Shown here one piece after another: positions 45,008 through 54,358 of a stretch of DNA of 64,000 nt. The stretch spans positions 558,001 to 622,000 of the forward strand of contig NZ_JAOVZV010000001.1 in the NCBI RefSeq assembly GCF_026460945.1. Direction: 5' to 3'. The notes below the pieces were generated by a model. It saw only the letters and a list, made by a program, of their open reading frames with translations, made no database searches and was not told where the DNA came from. Numbering within the stretch: position 1 is the stretch's first letter; every line of letters begins with the position of its first letter. The DNA is from Chryseobacterium luquanense (GTDB taxonomy: Bacteria; Bacteroidota; Bacteroidia; Flavobacteriales; Weeksellaceae). A program made the position numbers and the translations under genes.

Positions 45008-46036
45008 TTATGCTTCAAGATTTGCTACCAAATCTTTCCATTCCTGAAGTTCAGGAATTCCCGGTTTTCTTTTTCCGAAAAGCTGTACAATGAATTCTCC
45101 TTCTTTGTTAAATACTTCAATTGCTGTTACTTCTCCGTCCTCCGTTGGTTTTTTCACGATCCAGACTTCAGCGATTTTTGTTACATCTAAATGCAAATTG
45201 AAATCAGGATCCATCACATTAAACCATTGTTGGTGCCACATTGTTTTTTTCACTTCACCCGTGTGAATCTGGATAATTCCTCTATTTCCGACAAAAACCA
45301 TGATTGGTAAACTCTTTTCAGAAGCTTCTTCTAAAACATTTACTACTTTTGAAGAATCGATTTTTTGAGTATAACCTTCAGGAGCCAATCTCAGAGCCTG
45401 TGTTCTTGAAACACCGAATTTTCTGGTCATCATAAAGAAATCATGCGTGTCTTTTAATTCTGTCCAAGCTTTTTTGAAACCTTCCGCATCAATTTCTGAA
45501 TCTGCTTTTTCAGGGGCTTTTGGAGCAACCGCTTCAAATTCAAAAGCTTCAGCTTGATTTTCAGCTGTAAATTGAACTACGATAGGATCGAAAGCTTCAA
45601 CATTACTGTCTTTGGTTAAATATATTTTGTGAAGTGCTAAACCGTCTTTACCGAAAAACTGAAGGCTTTTTCTGTCACCTTCAACTACCGCAAAAGCAAA
45701 ATTCCAATGATTTTGGAAGATTCTTAAGTCGATATCTTCACCTACGAAAAGCTGTGCATGAGGACTGCTGAAATCTCCATTTAAGTACGTTCCTTTTCTT
45801 TCGTGAACACATTCGTCGTTTCTTGTCAAGGCCATTACTTTTCCTAATTTTTCAACTTCTGTTAAGATGTTGGCAAATTCAGGTTTTAAAACAGTAACTC
45901 CTTCTCCTACGTTAGTTAATAATAATTCTGCTTCACTTACTCCTAATTGTTCAGCGGCATTTCTTATTCTCAAATGTGGGTTTTCTACTTTCAGAGCTTC
46001 CCATTTTTCTTTCAAGTCGTTAACTATTGTATTCAT
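45008..46036 (-). CDS. hmuS: Hemin-degrading factor HmuS/ChuS family
   Basis: This 342-residue cytoplasmic protein has the two tandem HemS/ChuX-like halves (residues ~1-170 and ~185-342), each beginning with a helix plus RNAAEQLGVSEAELLLT or MTRKFGVSRTQALRLAPEG. It binds imported heme and helps release iron or deliver it onward. The second half has the WHQQWFNVMDPDFNLHL segment. Last gene of the heme operon, 5 bases after the methyltransferase; its terminator follows. Confidence 0.92.
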   Translation of the reverse strand: MNTIVNDLKEKWEALKVENPHLRIRNAAEQLGVSEAELLLTNVGEGVTVLKPEFANILTEVEKLGKVMALTRNDECVHERKGTYLNGDFSSPHAQLFVGEDIDLRIFQNHWNFAFAVVEGDRKSLQFFGKDGLALHKIYLTKDSNVEAFDPIVVQFTAENQAEAFEFEAVAPKAPEKADSEIDAEGFKKAWTELKDTHDFFMMTRKFGVSRTQALRLAPEGYTQKIDSSKVVNVLEEASEKSLPIMVFVGNRGIIQIHTGEVKKTMWHQQWFNVMDPDFNLHLDVTKIAEVWIVKKPTEDGEVTAIEVFNKEGEFIVQLFGKRKPGIPELQEWKDLVANLEA

Positions 46037-46041
46037 TTTAT

Positions 46042-46692
46042 TTATTTTTTTATGGTTAAAACTGTATATAATCTTGTGACGGTTTCGTTACCTGCTTTAC
46101 TTTTTACCTGTTCTTCTTTTTCAGAGATTTTCATTCTTTTAAAATGACTTTTAGAAACTGTTTCTTCCATTTCATCTGAATTATAAAGCGTAAAATTAAA
46201 TTGGGTGAAAGGTAGAGTTTCCATAAAATCCCTCTGCCCAAAAGTGAGAACAAATGTTCCGTTATCTTTTAGAACTCTGTAAATTTCATTTAAATATTCA
46301 ACAGGTTCTTTCCAAAAATAAGCAGTGTTTACGGTAAATATTTTATCGAAAGTTTTATCTTCAAAGGGAAGTTTCGTTCCTTCATACAAAACAAATTCAG
46401 CCTGATTTTTAAATTCTTTATTTAATCTTTTGGCTTCATTATGCATCGTTTCAGAAATATCAATTCCGGTATAGTGTATATTTTGAGCTAAATGCAAAAG
46501 GCTTTTGACGTGGGCTGCATTTCCGTGACCAATTTCCAGAATACGTTCTTCATCCTCAATCAATAAGGTGTGGATGCTTTCTAAGGTCATTCCGATATTG
46601 GTGGCATTCATCATTTCACCAATCTCAATACCCTTTTCACCTTGCGGATTACCAAGGTTTTGAGCTAATATTTTTAAATCTTTTTCTTCCAT
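46042..46692 (-). CDS. Class I SAM-dependent methyltransferase inside the heme operon
   Basis: This 216-residue methyltransferase has motif I ILEIGHGNAAHVKSLL, an acidic post-I loop (YTGIDISETM) and FDKIFTVNTAYFWKEPVEYLNEIYRVLKDNGTFVLTF. Its closest visible type is UbiE/ubiquinone-like methyltransferases of the Methyltransf_11 group. It abuts hmuV (1-base junction) and hmuS (5 bases), so it is firmly in the operon. A role in heme or tetrapyrrole breakdown is possible, by analogy with operons where methylation accompanies heme cleavage; the substrate is unknown. Confidence 0.82.
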   Translation of the reverse strand: MEEKDLKILAQNLGNPQGEKGIEIGEMMNATNIGMTLESIHTLLIEDEERILEIGHGNAAHVKSLLHLAQNIHYTGIDISETMHNEAKRLNKEFKNQAEFVLYEGTKLPFEDKTFDKIFTVNTAYFWKEPVEYLNEIYRVLKDNGTFVLTFGQRDFMETLPFTQFNFTLYNSDEMEETVSKSHFKRMKISEKEEQVKSKAGNETVTRLYTVLTIKK

Positions 46693-47463
46693 TTATCCAA
46701 AAATAATCATTGGGTTTTTAGTAATCGGATGGTCGCAAATTGTACAAGGAAAGTTGTACGCTGTGGTGATATTTTCAGCAGTGAAAACCTCTTCCGGAGT
46801 TCCATAAGCAGAAACCTGGCCCGATTTCATTAATAAAATTTTATCTGCATATTGAGCTGCAAGATTCAAATCATGCAAAACTACAACCGCCGAATTTTCA
46901 TTCTTTGTGAAATTTTTGATGATTTCCAAAGCTTTGTATTGATGTTTTATATCTAAATTATTTAAAGGTTCATCCAGAAAAAGCAATTTCTGAGTAACCT
47001 CATTATCCAACTGAGCCAAAACTCTCGATAAGTGAACACGCTGTTTTTCACCACCCGACAAAGTATTGTATTCTCTGTCTTTCAGATGATAAACATCGGT
47101 TTCGTACATCATTTTGTTCATCGCTTCATGATCTTCCTTTTTCGGCTGAGAATCAAAATAAGGATAACGTCCCATCATCACGACATCTTTCACTTCCAAA
47201 GGAATATCGTTTGAGTTGTGCTGAGAAAACTTCGCTTTATGTTTAGAAAGTTCGGCAATTTTCCAGTCTCTGATGTTTTTATCTTTAAATAAAATATTGT
47301 GATTGGTTTTCACTTCATTCGCCAAAACACTTAAAAGACTCGATTTTCCTGCTCCGTTTGGACCGACAATGGCTAAAAATTCACCGAAACCTAAAGAAAC
47401 ATCCACCTCATTAAGAATATGAAAGTCTTTAAATTTATAACTGATTTGTTTTGCCTTAATCAT
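46693..47463 (-). CDS. hmuV: Heme ABC transporter ATP-binding protein HmuV
   Basis: This 256-residue ATPase has Walker A GPNGAGKSS, signature LSGGEKQRVHLSRVLAQL, Walker B LLFLDEPLNNLD and the switch His in VVLHDLNLAAQYADKI. It matches the heme/siderophore BtuD/HmuV branch. It energises import through HmuU. The start overlaps the hmuU stop by one base. Product names follow family context. Confidence 0.93.
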   Translation of the reverse strand: MIKAKQISYKFKDFHILNEVDVSLGFGEFLAIVGPNGAGKSSLLSVLANEVKTNHNILFKDKNIRDWKIAELSKHKAKFSQHNSNDIPLEVKDVVMMGRYPYFDSQPKKEDHEAMNKMMYETDVYHLKDREYNTLSGGEKQRVHLSRVLAQLDNEVTQKLLFLDEPLNNLDIKHQYKALEIIKNFTKNENSAVVVLHDLNLAAQYADKILLMKSGQVSAYGTPEEVFTAENITTAYNFPCTICDHPITKNPMIIFG

Positions 47464-48503
47464 TAGATTGACTTTTTAAATTTCAACAAAATAGCAATGA
47501 AAATAGGTGCTCCCATCATTGCCGTTAAAATTCCGATGGGTAATTCTGAAGGCTCAACAATACTTCTGCTAATCGTATCGGCTGTCAATAATAAAATACT
47601 TCCGAAAATAGCTGATAACGGCAAAATAAAATTGTAATTTGATTTAAATAAAAGCCTTAAAATATAAGGTACAATCAACCCAACAAAACCGATCGTTCCG
47701 GAAAATGCAACGCAACTTCCAATCATTAATGATACGATGATGACGATTTGTTTTTTTAATCTTTCCACATTAATTCCTAAATGCTGTGCATCTTTTTCGC
47801 CCAACATCATTGCGTTTAAGGCCTTTCCTTTAGGTAAAAGAATTGAATAGGAAATAATTAAAATGACGGTTAAGATAATATTCTTCGTCCATGTTGCAGC
47901 GGCTAAACTTCCCATGTTCCAGAACGTTAAATCTCTCAATTGGTCATCTTTAGAAATAAAAATAAGAAACCCTACGATTGAAAAACCGATCGCGGTAATA
48001 GCAACACCCGATAAAAGCATCATTACCACATTGGTTTTACCATCGCTTGTAGAAATTTTGTACACCAGCATCATTGCTAAAAGCGAACCTACGAAAGCGG
48101 CAATCCCGACAAGCGAAAATTGTACTGCTTCAGGAAGGTACTCTCTGAAATATCCTCCTAAAACAATCGTAATTGCTGCCATTAAAGTCGCTCCCGCAGT
48201 AAGCCCAATCAAATCTCCTGTCGCCAAAGGATTTCTGAATAAACCCTGCAAACTTGTTCCCGAAACCGAAAGCATACTTCCAATAATGATTGCCATTACA
48301 ATTCTGGACGCTCTCACCTCCCAAACGATATATTTGTCGCTTAAAGATAAATCGGTATCTCCCTTTATTACTTTTCCTAAAACTTCGAAGGCAGATTTTC
48401 CGCCAAAATCATATACCCCTGTATTAATAGACCATACTGCTATAAGAAAAAGCAGTATGGAACTTAATGTAATGTATAAATATAATTTACTTTGCGTTTT
48501 CAA
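47463..48503 (-). CDS. hmuU: Heme ABC transporter permease HmuU (FecCD family)
   Basis: This 346-residue FecCD-type permease has about ten membrane helices, with the conserved GLFRNPLATGDLIGLTAGA segment near the start and GTIGFVGLIVPYILRLL near the end. It forms the inner-membrane channel for heme. The first 17 bases overlap the hmuT gene, suggesting coupled translation. Confidence 0.93.
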   Translation of the reverse strand: MKTQSKLYLYITLSSILLFLIAVWSINTGVYDFGGKSAFEVLGKVIKGDTDLSLSDKYIVWEVRASRIVMAIIIGSMLSVSGTSLQGLFRNPLATGDLIGLTAGATLMAAITIVLGGYFREYLPEAVQFSLVGIAAFVGSLLAMMLVYKISTSDGKTNVVMMLLSGVAITAIGFSIVGFLIFISKDDQLRDLTFWNMGSLAAATWTKNIILTVILIISYSILLPKGKALNAMMLGEKDAQHLGINVERLKKQIVIIVSLMIGSCVAFSGTIGFVGLIVPYILRLLFKSNYNFILPLSAIFGSILLLTADTISRSIVEPSELPIGILTAMMGAPIFIAILLKFKKSI

Positions 48504-49365
48504 TTAAAAGTTTGTTTAATGAAACTGCAGCCTCTCCTACTCTTGGTCCGAAACCTGAAATCAGACCTCCGTCCATAGCAATTACTTTTTTGTTTTTTCC
48601 GGCGTTGGTTTGTGAAACTCCCGGCATTTTTAAAGCACCTTCGATTCCACCTGAGCTTTCCAATCCGCTAGAGAAGAAAAATAAAACATCTGGATTTGCT
48701 TTTACAACTGCTTCCGGAGTTAATGGCTTGAAATCTTCAAAATCATTCACTGCATTTTCACCTCCTGCAAGAGCAATCATTGCTGCCATTGGTGTATTTT
48801 TACCTGAAACCATCATCATATTCCCTCTAGAATAAATGAATAATACTTTTGGTTTTTTAGCAATTGGCTGAACCTGCTTGATGTCAGCATCAATTTTATC
48901 GTTTAATTTCTGATAATCTGTATTCCCAATTGCTTTTGCAACATCAGCAATTAATTTTTTGGTTCCTTCAACGGTATAATCTTGTTTAAAAGTTTCAGTT
49001 TTAATTCCTGAAGCTTTGATTTTACCCATCAATTCAGGATTAATATCTTTATCTGAAGCTAAAATCAAAGTCGGAGAAACTGCCATAATTGGCTCAATTG
49101 TAATTGATCTCACATGACCTAAATTTTCTGAAGATTTCTTTAAAGATTCAGGATATGTACTGGTAACATCTGTTGCAACGATTTCTTTTTCGTGACCTAA
49201 AGCGGCAACGATTTCTGTAATTCCGCCGTTTAATGTTACTATTTTATGGTTTGATTTTGGAGCTTCTGCCACAAGTTCATTTCCTTTTTCTGTAGGTTTT
49301 TGTACTTCTTTTTGGCAAGAATAGACTGCCATTAAAACAGAGGCTACAAGTATGAATTTTTTCAT
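48487..49365 (-). CDS. hmuT: Heme-binding lipoprotein HmuT
   Basis: This 292-residue periplasmic binding protein has a lipobox LMAVYSC (Cys ~17) and a BtuF-like fold: VTLNGGITEIVAALGHEKEIVATDVTSTYPESLK, then PTLILAS, and IYSRGNMMMVSGKNTPMAAM. In this family a Tyr/His pair in the first lobe contacts heme; TDVTSTYP fits that position. It passes heme to HmuU/V. Third gene of the operon. Confidence 0.9.
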   Translation of the reverse strand: MKKFILVASVLMAVYSCQKEVQKPTEKGNELVAEAPKSNHKIVTLNGGITEIVAALGHEKEIVATDVTSTYPESLKKSSENLGHVRSITIEPIMAVSPTLILASDKDINPELMGKIKASGIKTETFKQDYTVEGTKKLIADVAKAIGNTDYQKLNDKIDADIKQVQPIAKKPKVLFIYSRGNMMMVSGKNTPMAAMIALAGGENAVNDFEDFKPLTPEAVVKANPDVLFFFSSGLESSGGIEGALKMPGVSQTNAGKNKKVIAMDGGLISGFGPRVGEAAVSLNKLLIENAK

Positions 49366-49394
49366 TTTTATTTTTTATCTGATTTATTTTACAA

Positions 49395-50480
49395 TTATAA
49401 AGGTTTGTACTCAAACTGTGGGAAACCTCTTTCACCAGAAATACTTGTAATTCTTGTAAATCTTAATTTAAAGTAATATCCGTCTGCATCTTTAATTACA
49501 TAGAAACGGTCACCAAAAACTTCAAGCCCATTTGTACCGACAGGATTTCTCCAATTTGAACCTATAACTCTATGATCGTTGTAGATAAATTTAGACTGCT
49601 CAATACTTTCCACTTTAAAATTGTTATACGCTTCAATTCCTGAAGCTGGAGAAGGAATTACCACTTCATAAGCACCTACCCCACCAACATTATTATTGTT
49701 TACAAAGTCTGCGTAAATGTAGCTTCCTGCTCCTGTAATGATATTGGTAAATACTGTAAAGCAAAGATCCCAGTTTTTCTTTTCAGGTTGAATAAAAACT
49801 TCTTTGTTATTCTTTAAACTTACAAAATTATAATTGTAAGCTGTGTTTTTATAAACTGTAAGTTCTTTGTGCGTTGTAGCATTCAATTCTGCATATTTTA
49901 CGGTATAACCTGCACCAGCTCTTACAACCTGAACTTTCATCCAACCTCTGTTATCACCTCCTGTAGCAACTGAACCTACAGGAACCGATCCATTGTATAT
50001 TTCTTTTCCTAGATTAACTAAATAAATACCGTTCTCTGCATCATTAACTTTAATACCTTCAATAGCAGTATAGCCAGATGGAAAATTACCTTTCACATCA
50101 TCAATATAAGCTACATTAGCTTCATTAAAATTAGCGACCTGTACTTGGTCTTTTAGCGCAGTCACACTTGATTCAGTCACAGCATCAATATTAGTAGCCC
50201 CAACAATTTTTCCAGCAGCCATCATAATAGATGAGTTTAAAATTACTTTAAACTCGTTTCCTGAATAAAATGCCAAATCCCAATCAGTTCTTTTAGTTAA
50301 AACCTCTTCCTTTTTACTCAAATCATACCAAACCTGGTTCGGCTGTGTAGCACCGCCAACGTTTGCATCGATGATAGAACCTTCTACAGGTGGTACAGCT
50401 ACAGCATCTTCGTTATCGTTGATACAAGACTGTGAAATAAATGAAGCGCCTACTAAAAGGCAAAAAAGTATTTTTTTCAT
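49395..50480 (-). CDS. hmuY: HmuY-family heme-binding lipoprotein
   Basis: This 361-residue lipoprotein has a lipobox (ISQSC, Cys ~19) and an HmuY-like beta-rich body with two repeated modules opening WYDLSKKEEVLTKRTDWDLAFYSGNEF and PEKKNWDLCFTVF. Many Bacteroidetes HmuY proteins bind heme with two axial ligands and hand it to the HmuR receptor. The lipoprotein precedes HmuT and follows the TonB receptor gene by 11 bases, exactly the Porphyromonas-style arrangement. It is longer than Porphyromonas HmuY (~216 residues), because it carries two such modules. Confidence 0.88.
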   Translation of the reverse strand: MKKILFCLLVGASFISQSCINDNEDAVAVPPVEGSIIDANVGGATQPNQVWYDLSKKEEVLTKRTDWDLAFYSGNEFKVILNSSIMMAAGKIVGATNIDAVTESSVTALKDQVQVANFNEANVAYIDDVKGNFPSGYTAIEGIKVNDAENGIYLVNLGKEIYNGSVPVGSVATGGDNRGWMKVQVVRAGAGYTVKYAELNATTHKELTVYKNTAYNYNFVSLKNNKEVFIQPEKKNWDLCFTVFTNIITGAGSYIYADFVNNNNVGGVGAYEVVIPSPASGIEAYNNFKVESIEQSKFIYNDHRVIGSNWRNPVGTNGLEVFGDRFYVIKDADGYYFKLRFTRITSISGERGFPQFEYKPL

Positions 50481-50491
50481 TTTAATTCTTA

Positions 50492-52627
50492 TTAAAAATT
50501 ATAATTTAAACGAGCAAAGTAGCTTCTTCCGTAGAATAGATTTTGCATATCTGCACCTGCATTATGAGCTCCTCCGGAATTGATTGTATTTCTAACCGAT
50601 GAAACATCAAAAATATTCTTTATTCCTAAACTTAATTCTAAATGATTATTGAAGAATGGTTGTGTAAGTGTAAAATTCAACATATTAAAGTCACCAACCT
50701 CACCTAAGATATACTCTGGTGTGGCACCAGGATTTTGTTCAAATTTTTGTGTAAACTGTTTTCTAACTCCAGTATATTTATAATATAATGCGAATAGAGT
50801 TTTTGTTTTATCTAATGTATAATTGGCCGCAAGATTTGCTTCGGTGTAGAAATTATAGTCATTAGGTGAAATTACAGCTCCTGAAATCAACTCCTGAGAA
50901 ATCCCCATTACAGAAACACCCGCATTTAAAGAGAAATTATTTTTTTTAACCGTTAAACCTCCACCAAATACAAGTGATTTATAATTATTAATGTTCAAAT
51001 AAGATAATCTCAAAGGTTGATTATTTACTACTACATTTTCTATTCTGTTTTTTACATCAAGGTACATTGCTGATAAGCTTACATTAAATTTCCAAGCGTT
51101 CACAGCAGGCATATTGTAATCATAAAATAGTCCGAAAGAATAACCGGTTTCCGGTTTTAGATTTTCATTTCCTCGGATATCGTGATTATTGTCTACTACA
51201 TATGTGTATAGTTCTTCATAAGTAGGAAATCTGTTTGAAGACCCAAAAACAGCTCTTACATCAGATCTTGAAGTTGTATTATACCTTGCCGTTAAAGAGT
51301 AGTTATATTGTGAATCAAATTTATCGCTTAGTGCCATTCTCACTCCTGGACGTAATGAAAACTTATCGTCTAATTTCCATTCTGCAGAAAGGAAGTTGGC
51401 GTAATTGAAGATAGATCTCTCTATATTAAGTCCATTATTATTAAATTGAAAAGTTGATGACCCAGCAAATCCACTGGTATTGTCAAGCTCATATCCCAAC
51501 TGAAAATTGATTTTTTCGTTATCTAAGAAATTACTGAACATTCCTCGAGAGTAAAATACTTTGGTTTCATAATAGGTATTTTTTTCGTCTCTTGAAATTT
51601 CATTTCTATTGGGAACATCATAAATATAATTTTGAGACTTTCTTTCTTGAGTCTGATAAGAAAAATCACCTAAATAATTGATTCTTGAACCCAATTTAGT
51701 TTGAATATTAAACTGGTGAATCCATCTTTTTGTAAAATAATCTTTGTCTTCTGAAACAAAAGTTCTTTCACCCCCTCCTAAAGGATAATCTGTGATTCTA
51801 GGATCTCTAAAATTGATTTCTTCCGTAAGAAAATTCACTTTATAAAAGAATGAAGTATTTTTTTTAGAATAACGAATTGCAGCATTTCCCGTGAGTTGAT
51901 CTTTTGGAAGCCATTCATATCCTCTTTTTAAATCGTTATTTAAATTAAAATATTTATATCCATTTAAATCACCTTTATAACCTTGAAAATCGTTATGATT
52001 AATATCGGCAGTTAAAGACCAATTATCTGAAAGTTTAAAACCTAAATTTAAAGCCTGAATATGTCTTCCGTTACCTTTTTTGAACCAGTCATAATCTTTT
52101 CCTACTGTTTCTTCCTGTAATGATAAAAGTGCTGTAACCTTTTTGGAGTAATTTTTCTTTGTAATAATATTGATTACACCTGCAACTGCATTATTACCAT
52201 ATTCTACACCCATTGCACCTTTTACAATCTCTATACGCTCTATATTATTTACATTGATTTTACTTAAATCGATTTGGTTCCCCATTCCTTGATCACCAAC
52301 TACAGGAATATTATCAATCAGTACTTTCGTGTAAGAAGAGCCTAAACCCATAATTCTTGCACTAGAATCACCGTTTCCGCTATTGGGTTCGATTAATATA
52401 TTAAGATTTTGGTTAAGAACTTCGGCTGCCGTAGTCACAGCCATATTTTTGATTTGCTGCGCATCAATCACCTCAACCTTATAAATTGATTTGTTGATTG
52501 ATTGCTGCATATATTGTCCGGTAATGACAACTTCTTCTATTTTCTTCTGATTGAGAGAATCTTTTTCCTGTGCATTAATCCAAAAAATAGCGGATAAAGA
52601 CACAACAGAAAGCACTTTCTTCTTCAT
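50492..52627 (-). CDS. hmuR: TonB-dependent heme receptor (HmuR-like)
   Basis: This 711-residue outer-membrane receptor has a signal peptide (ending INAQ), a TonB box-like start (EEVVITGQ), an intact plug domain (residues ~40-150, TAAEVLNQNLNILIEP, RIMGLGSSYTKVLIDNIPVVGD, IERIEIVKGAMGVEYGNNAVAGVINIITKK) and a 22-strand barrel ending SYFARLNYNF. It imports heme. ATG 52627 is chosen over an in-frame TTG seven codons upstream because the signal peptide begins there. A TATATTTG promoter box lies at 52646-52653 and the shared element at 52661-52693. Confidence 0.88.
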   Translation of the reverse strand: MKKKVLSVVSLSAIFWINAQEKDSLNQKKIEEVVITGQYMQQSINKSIYKVEVIDAQQIKNMAVTTAAEVLNQNLNILIEPNSGNGDSSARIMGLGSSYTKVLIDNIPVVGDQGMGNQIDLSKINVNNIERIEIVKGAMGVEYGNNAVAGVINIITKKNYSKKVTALLSLQEETVGKDYDWFKKGNGRHIQALNLGFKLSDNWSLTADINHNDFQGYKGDLNGYKYFNLNNDLKRGYEWLPKDQLTGNAAIRYSKKNTSFFYKVNFLTEEINFRDPRITDYPLGGGERTFVSEDKDYFTKRWIHQFNIQTKLGSRINYLGDFSYQTQERKSQNYIYDVPNRNEISRDEKNTYYETKVFYSRGMFSNFLDNEKINFQLGYELDNTSGFAGSSTFQFNNNGLNIERSIFNYANFLSAEWKLDDKFSLRPGVRMALSDKFDSQYNYSLTARYNTTSRSDVRAVFGSSNRFPTYEELYTYVVDNNHDIRGNENLKPETGYSFGLFYDYNMPAVNAWKFNVSLSAMYLDVKNRIENVVVNNQPLRLSYLNINNYKSLVFGGGLTVKKNNFSLNAGVSVMGISQELISGAVISPNDYNFYTEANLAANYTLDKTKTLFALYYKYTGVRKQFTQKFEQNPGATPEYILGEVGDFNMLNFTLTQPFFNNHLELSLGIKNIFDVSSVRNTINSGGAHNAGADMQNLFYGRSYFARLNYNF

Positions 52628-52645
52628 AAACTCAAAATTTTGCGA

Positions 52646-52693
52646 CAAATATAGCGCTTTATTTAGAATAGTTAAAAATAAATAACTATTTTT
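52646..52693 (-). promoter_or_regulatory. Heme-operon promoter with shared 25-bp operator-like element, copy A
   Basis: On the plus strand ATTTAGAATAGTTAAAAATA (from 52661) continues AATAACT to 52693. A TAnnTTTG box reads TATATTTG leftward at 52653-52646. The element is nearly identical to copies B (52824-52850) and C (54296-54320). Fur or another iron/heme regulator is a plausible binder; this is inference. Confidence 0.7.
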
Positions 52694-52823
52694 GCAACAT
52701 GATTTTAAGCATAATTGATAGGATTATTAAAAATTTGATAATGATAATTCGAGCTTAATATAATATTTGTTCTTTGTTCCGCAATTATCACTTATTCTAA
52801 AACAAGACAAATGTCATTATTTA

Positions 52824-52858
52824 ATTTAGAATAATTAAAAATAATTAACTTAATTTTG
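52824..52858 (+). promoter_or_regulatory. Shared operator-like element, copy B, and promoter
   Basis: ATTTAGAATAATTAAAAATA followed by ATTAACT (52824-52850) sits directly before the −7 box TAATTTTG (52851-52858), 22 bases from the ATG of the cleaved-adhesin gene. The AATTA/TAATT halves form a dyad. Confidence 0.7.
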
Positions 52859-52880
52859 TAAAATATTAAAAAATAGAAAA

Positions 52881-54161
52881 ATGAAATTAAAACTACTTTT
52901 AGGAGCTTTGTTATTTTCAGCAGTAACTGCAAACGCACAAGTGGCTTCAATAGACCAAAATTTTAATAGTTTCACAGCAGGAAATACTACTTTTCCTCAA
53001 GGAGGTTGGTCTGCAGTTTTACCTGCAGGAGTAGGAGCTCCTCCTCCAATGATGGTAGTATATGCAGTAACAGGTGACGCTTCAGACAAATATGTTTCTG
53101 CTTATTCTGGAGCCAACTCAGGAACACCATTATATTTGGTTTCTCCACAGATTGTTGCGCCCACAGGAAATAAAACTTTAACATTCAAAACTCGTAAAAA
53201 TGTATCTGGTGCAGCTGTATTGGTACAAGCTGGTTTAGTATCAAGCCCTACCGATATGTCTACTTTTGTTCCACTGGGTACAGAACTAAATGTAACTTCT
53301 ACTACATTTCAAACAGTTACAATTCCTGTTCCAAGCTCAACATCAAGTTACTTAGCTTTTAGAACAGTTAACGCAATCCCAGGGGTTCCTCATACTGCAG
53401 CAGATTTTGATGACGTGGTTTATGATACAACTCCAGTGGGAACAATTAATGAAAACTTTAATGCGTTTACAGCAGGGTCATCTGCATTACCTCAAAACGG
53501 ATGGAATAAAGTTATTGCGACAATGCCTCATAATGTATATATAGCAGCTAATAATGGAAGTAATTCTGCTCAGTTTTATTCAGCAAATACACCAAATACA
53601 ACTGCGTATCTTATTGCTCCAAGAATTGTAGCTCCGGACGGAAGTAAAAAACTTAGATTTACTATTGGAGTATCTGCTGCAGCTAACGGAAGTTCTACTC
53701 TTGAGGCAGGTATGGTAACAAGCCCTACAGATATGGCATCTTTCACTTCTCTAGGAGCTCCGGTAACTATTACAACCTCTTCTACACCACAGATTATTAC
53801 TTTAGATGTCCCTACTTCTACTAAGCAATATGTTGCTTGGAGATTTGTAGGAGCTGCAAACCACTCTGCGGTTTATGTGGATGATGTTATTTATGATGTA
53901 CTTTCTTCTTTAGGAACATCAGATATAAAAACTAATACAAACACTTTAAATTTTGTTATTAATACAAATAATGAAATTCAGTTTGTAGGTAAATCTAATG
54001 TGAAATCTGTAAAAGTTTATTCTGCATCAGGAAATTTAGTTGCACAAGGAGCTGTTAACAATAACAGATTTGATGTTTCTTCTTTAGCTACTGGCTTATA
54101 TATCTTTACTTCAGAAGATGATAACAAAACAGTATCTCATTCAAAATTTATCAAGAAATAA
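52881..54161 (+). CDS. Secreted two-domain cleaved-adhesin protein with type IX sorting signal
   Basis: This 426-residue protein has a signal peptide (ending ANAQ). Two homologous jelly-roll-like domains of ~165 residues (about 22-186 and 187-346) follow, each with a FNSFTAG...LPQ-type start and a DFDDVVYD or YVDDVIYD end. The C-terminal ~75 residues are a type A sorting domain for type IX secretion (KSVKVYSASGNLVAQG...SSLATGLYIF...KFIKK). The domains resemble cleaved adhesin/DUF2436 carbohydrate- or protein-binding modules found with Porphyromonas gingipains and HagA. It shares its operator-like element with the heme operon, so it probably belongs to the same regulon. Confidence 0.83.
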   Translation: MKLKLLLGALLFSAVTANAQVASIDQNFNSFTAGNTTFPQGGWSAVLPAGVGAPPPMMVVYAVTGDASDKYVSAYSGANSGTPLYLVSPQIVAPTGNKTLTFKTRKNVSGAAVLVQAGLVSSPTDMSTFVPLGTELNVTSTTFQTVTIPVPSSTSSYLAFRTVNAIPGVPHTAADFDDVVYDTTPVGTINENFNAFTAGSSALPQNGWNKVIATMPHNVYIAANNGSNSAQFYSANTPNTTAYLIAPRIVAPDGSKKLRFTIGVSAAANGSSTLEAGMVTSPTDMASFTSLGAPVTITTSSTPQIITLDVPTSTKQYVAWRFVGAANHSAVYVDDVIYDVLSSLGTSDIKTNTNTLNFVINTNNEIQFVGKSNVKSVKVYSASGNLVAQGAVNNNRFDVSSLATGLYIFTSEDDNKTVSHSKFIKK

Positions 54162-54185
54162 TTGATTTTAAAATATATTCTGAAG

Positions 54186-54210
54186 GGTTGACTATAAATT
54201 GTAGTCAACC
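54186..54210 (+). terminator. Terminator after the adhesin-like gene
   Basis: The nine-base stem GGTTGACTA/TAGTCAACC with a seven-base loop is followed by TTTTTT, 25 bases past the stop codon. Confidence 0.85.
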
Positions 54211-54295
54211 TTTTTTATTAACAAAATGAATAACAATCAATTGCGGATAAATTTTAATAAAAAAATTGACAAAACATGATATTTATCTTGTTTTT

Positions 54296-54342
54296 ATTTA
54301 GAATTATTAAAAATAATTACATAGTTTTGTAGAACAATTCTA
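54296..54342 (+). promoter_or_regulatory. Shared operator-like element, copy C, and promoter
   Basis: ATTTAGAATTATTAAAAATA followed by ATTAC (54296-54320) precedes −7 box TAGTTTTG (54322-54329) and the palindrome TAGAA-CAA-TTCTA (54330-54342), just before the ATG at 54359. The core AATTATT-AAA-AATAATT is a perfect dyad. Confidence 0.7.
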
Positions 54343-54358
54343 AATAAGGAATAAGGTT

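Noticed and set aside
52628..52648. TTG start for the heme receptor
   Set aside because: It adds seven residues before a good signal peptide, and the predicted promoter box overlaps it.
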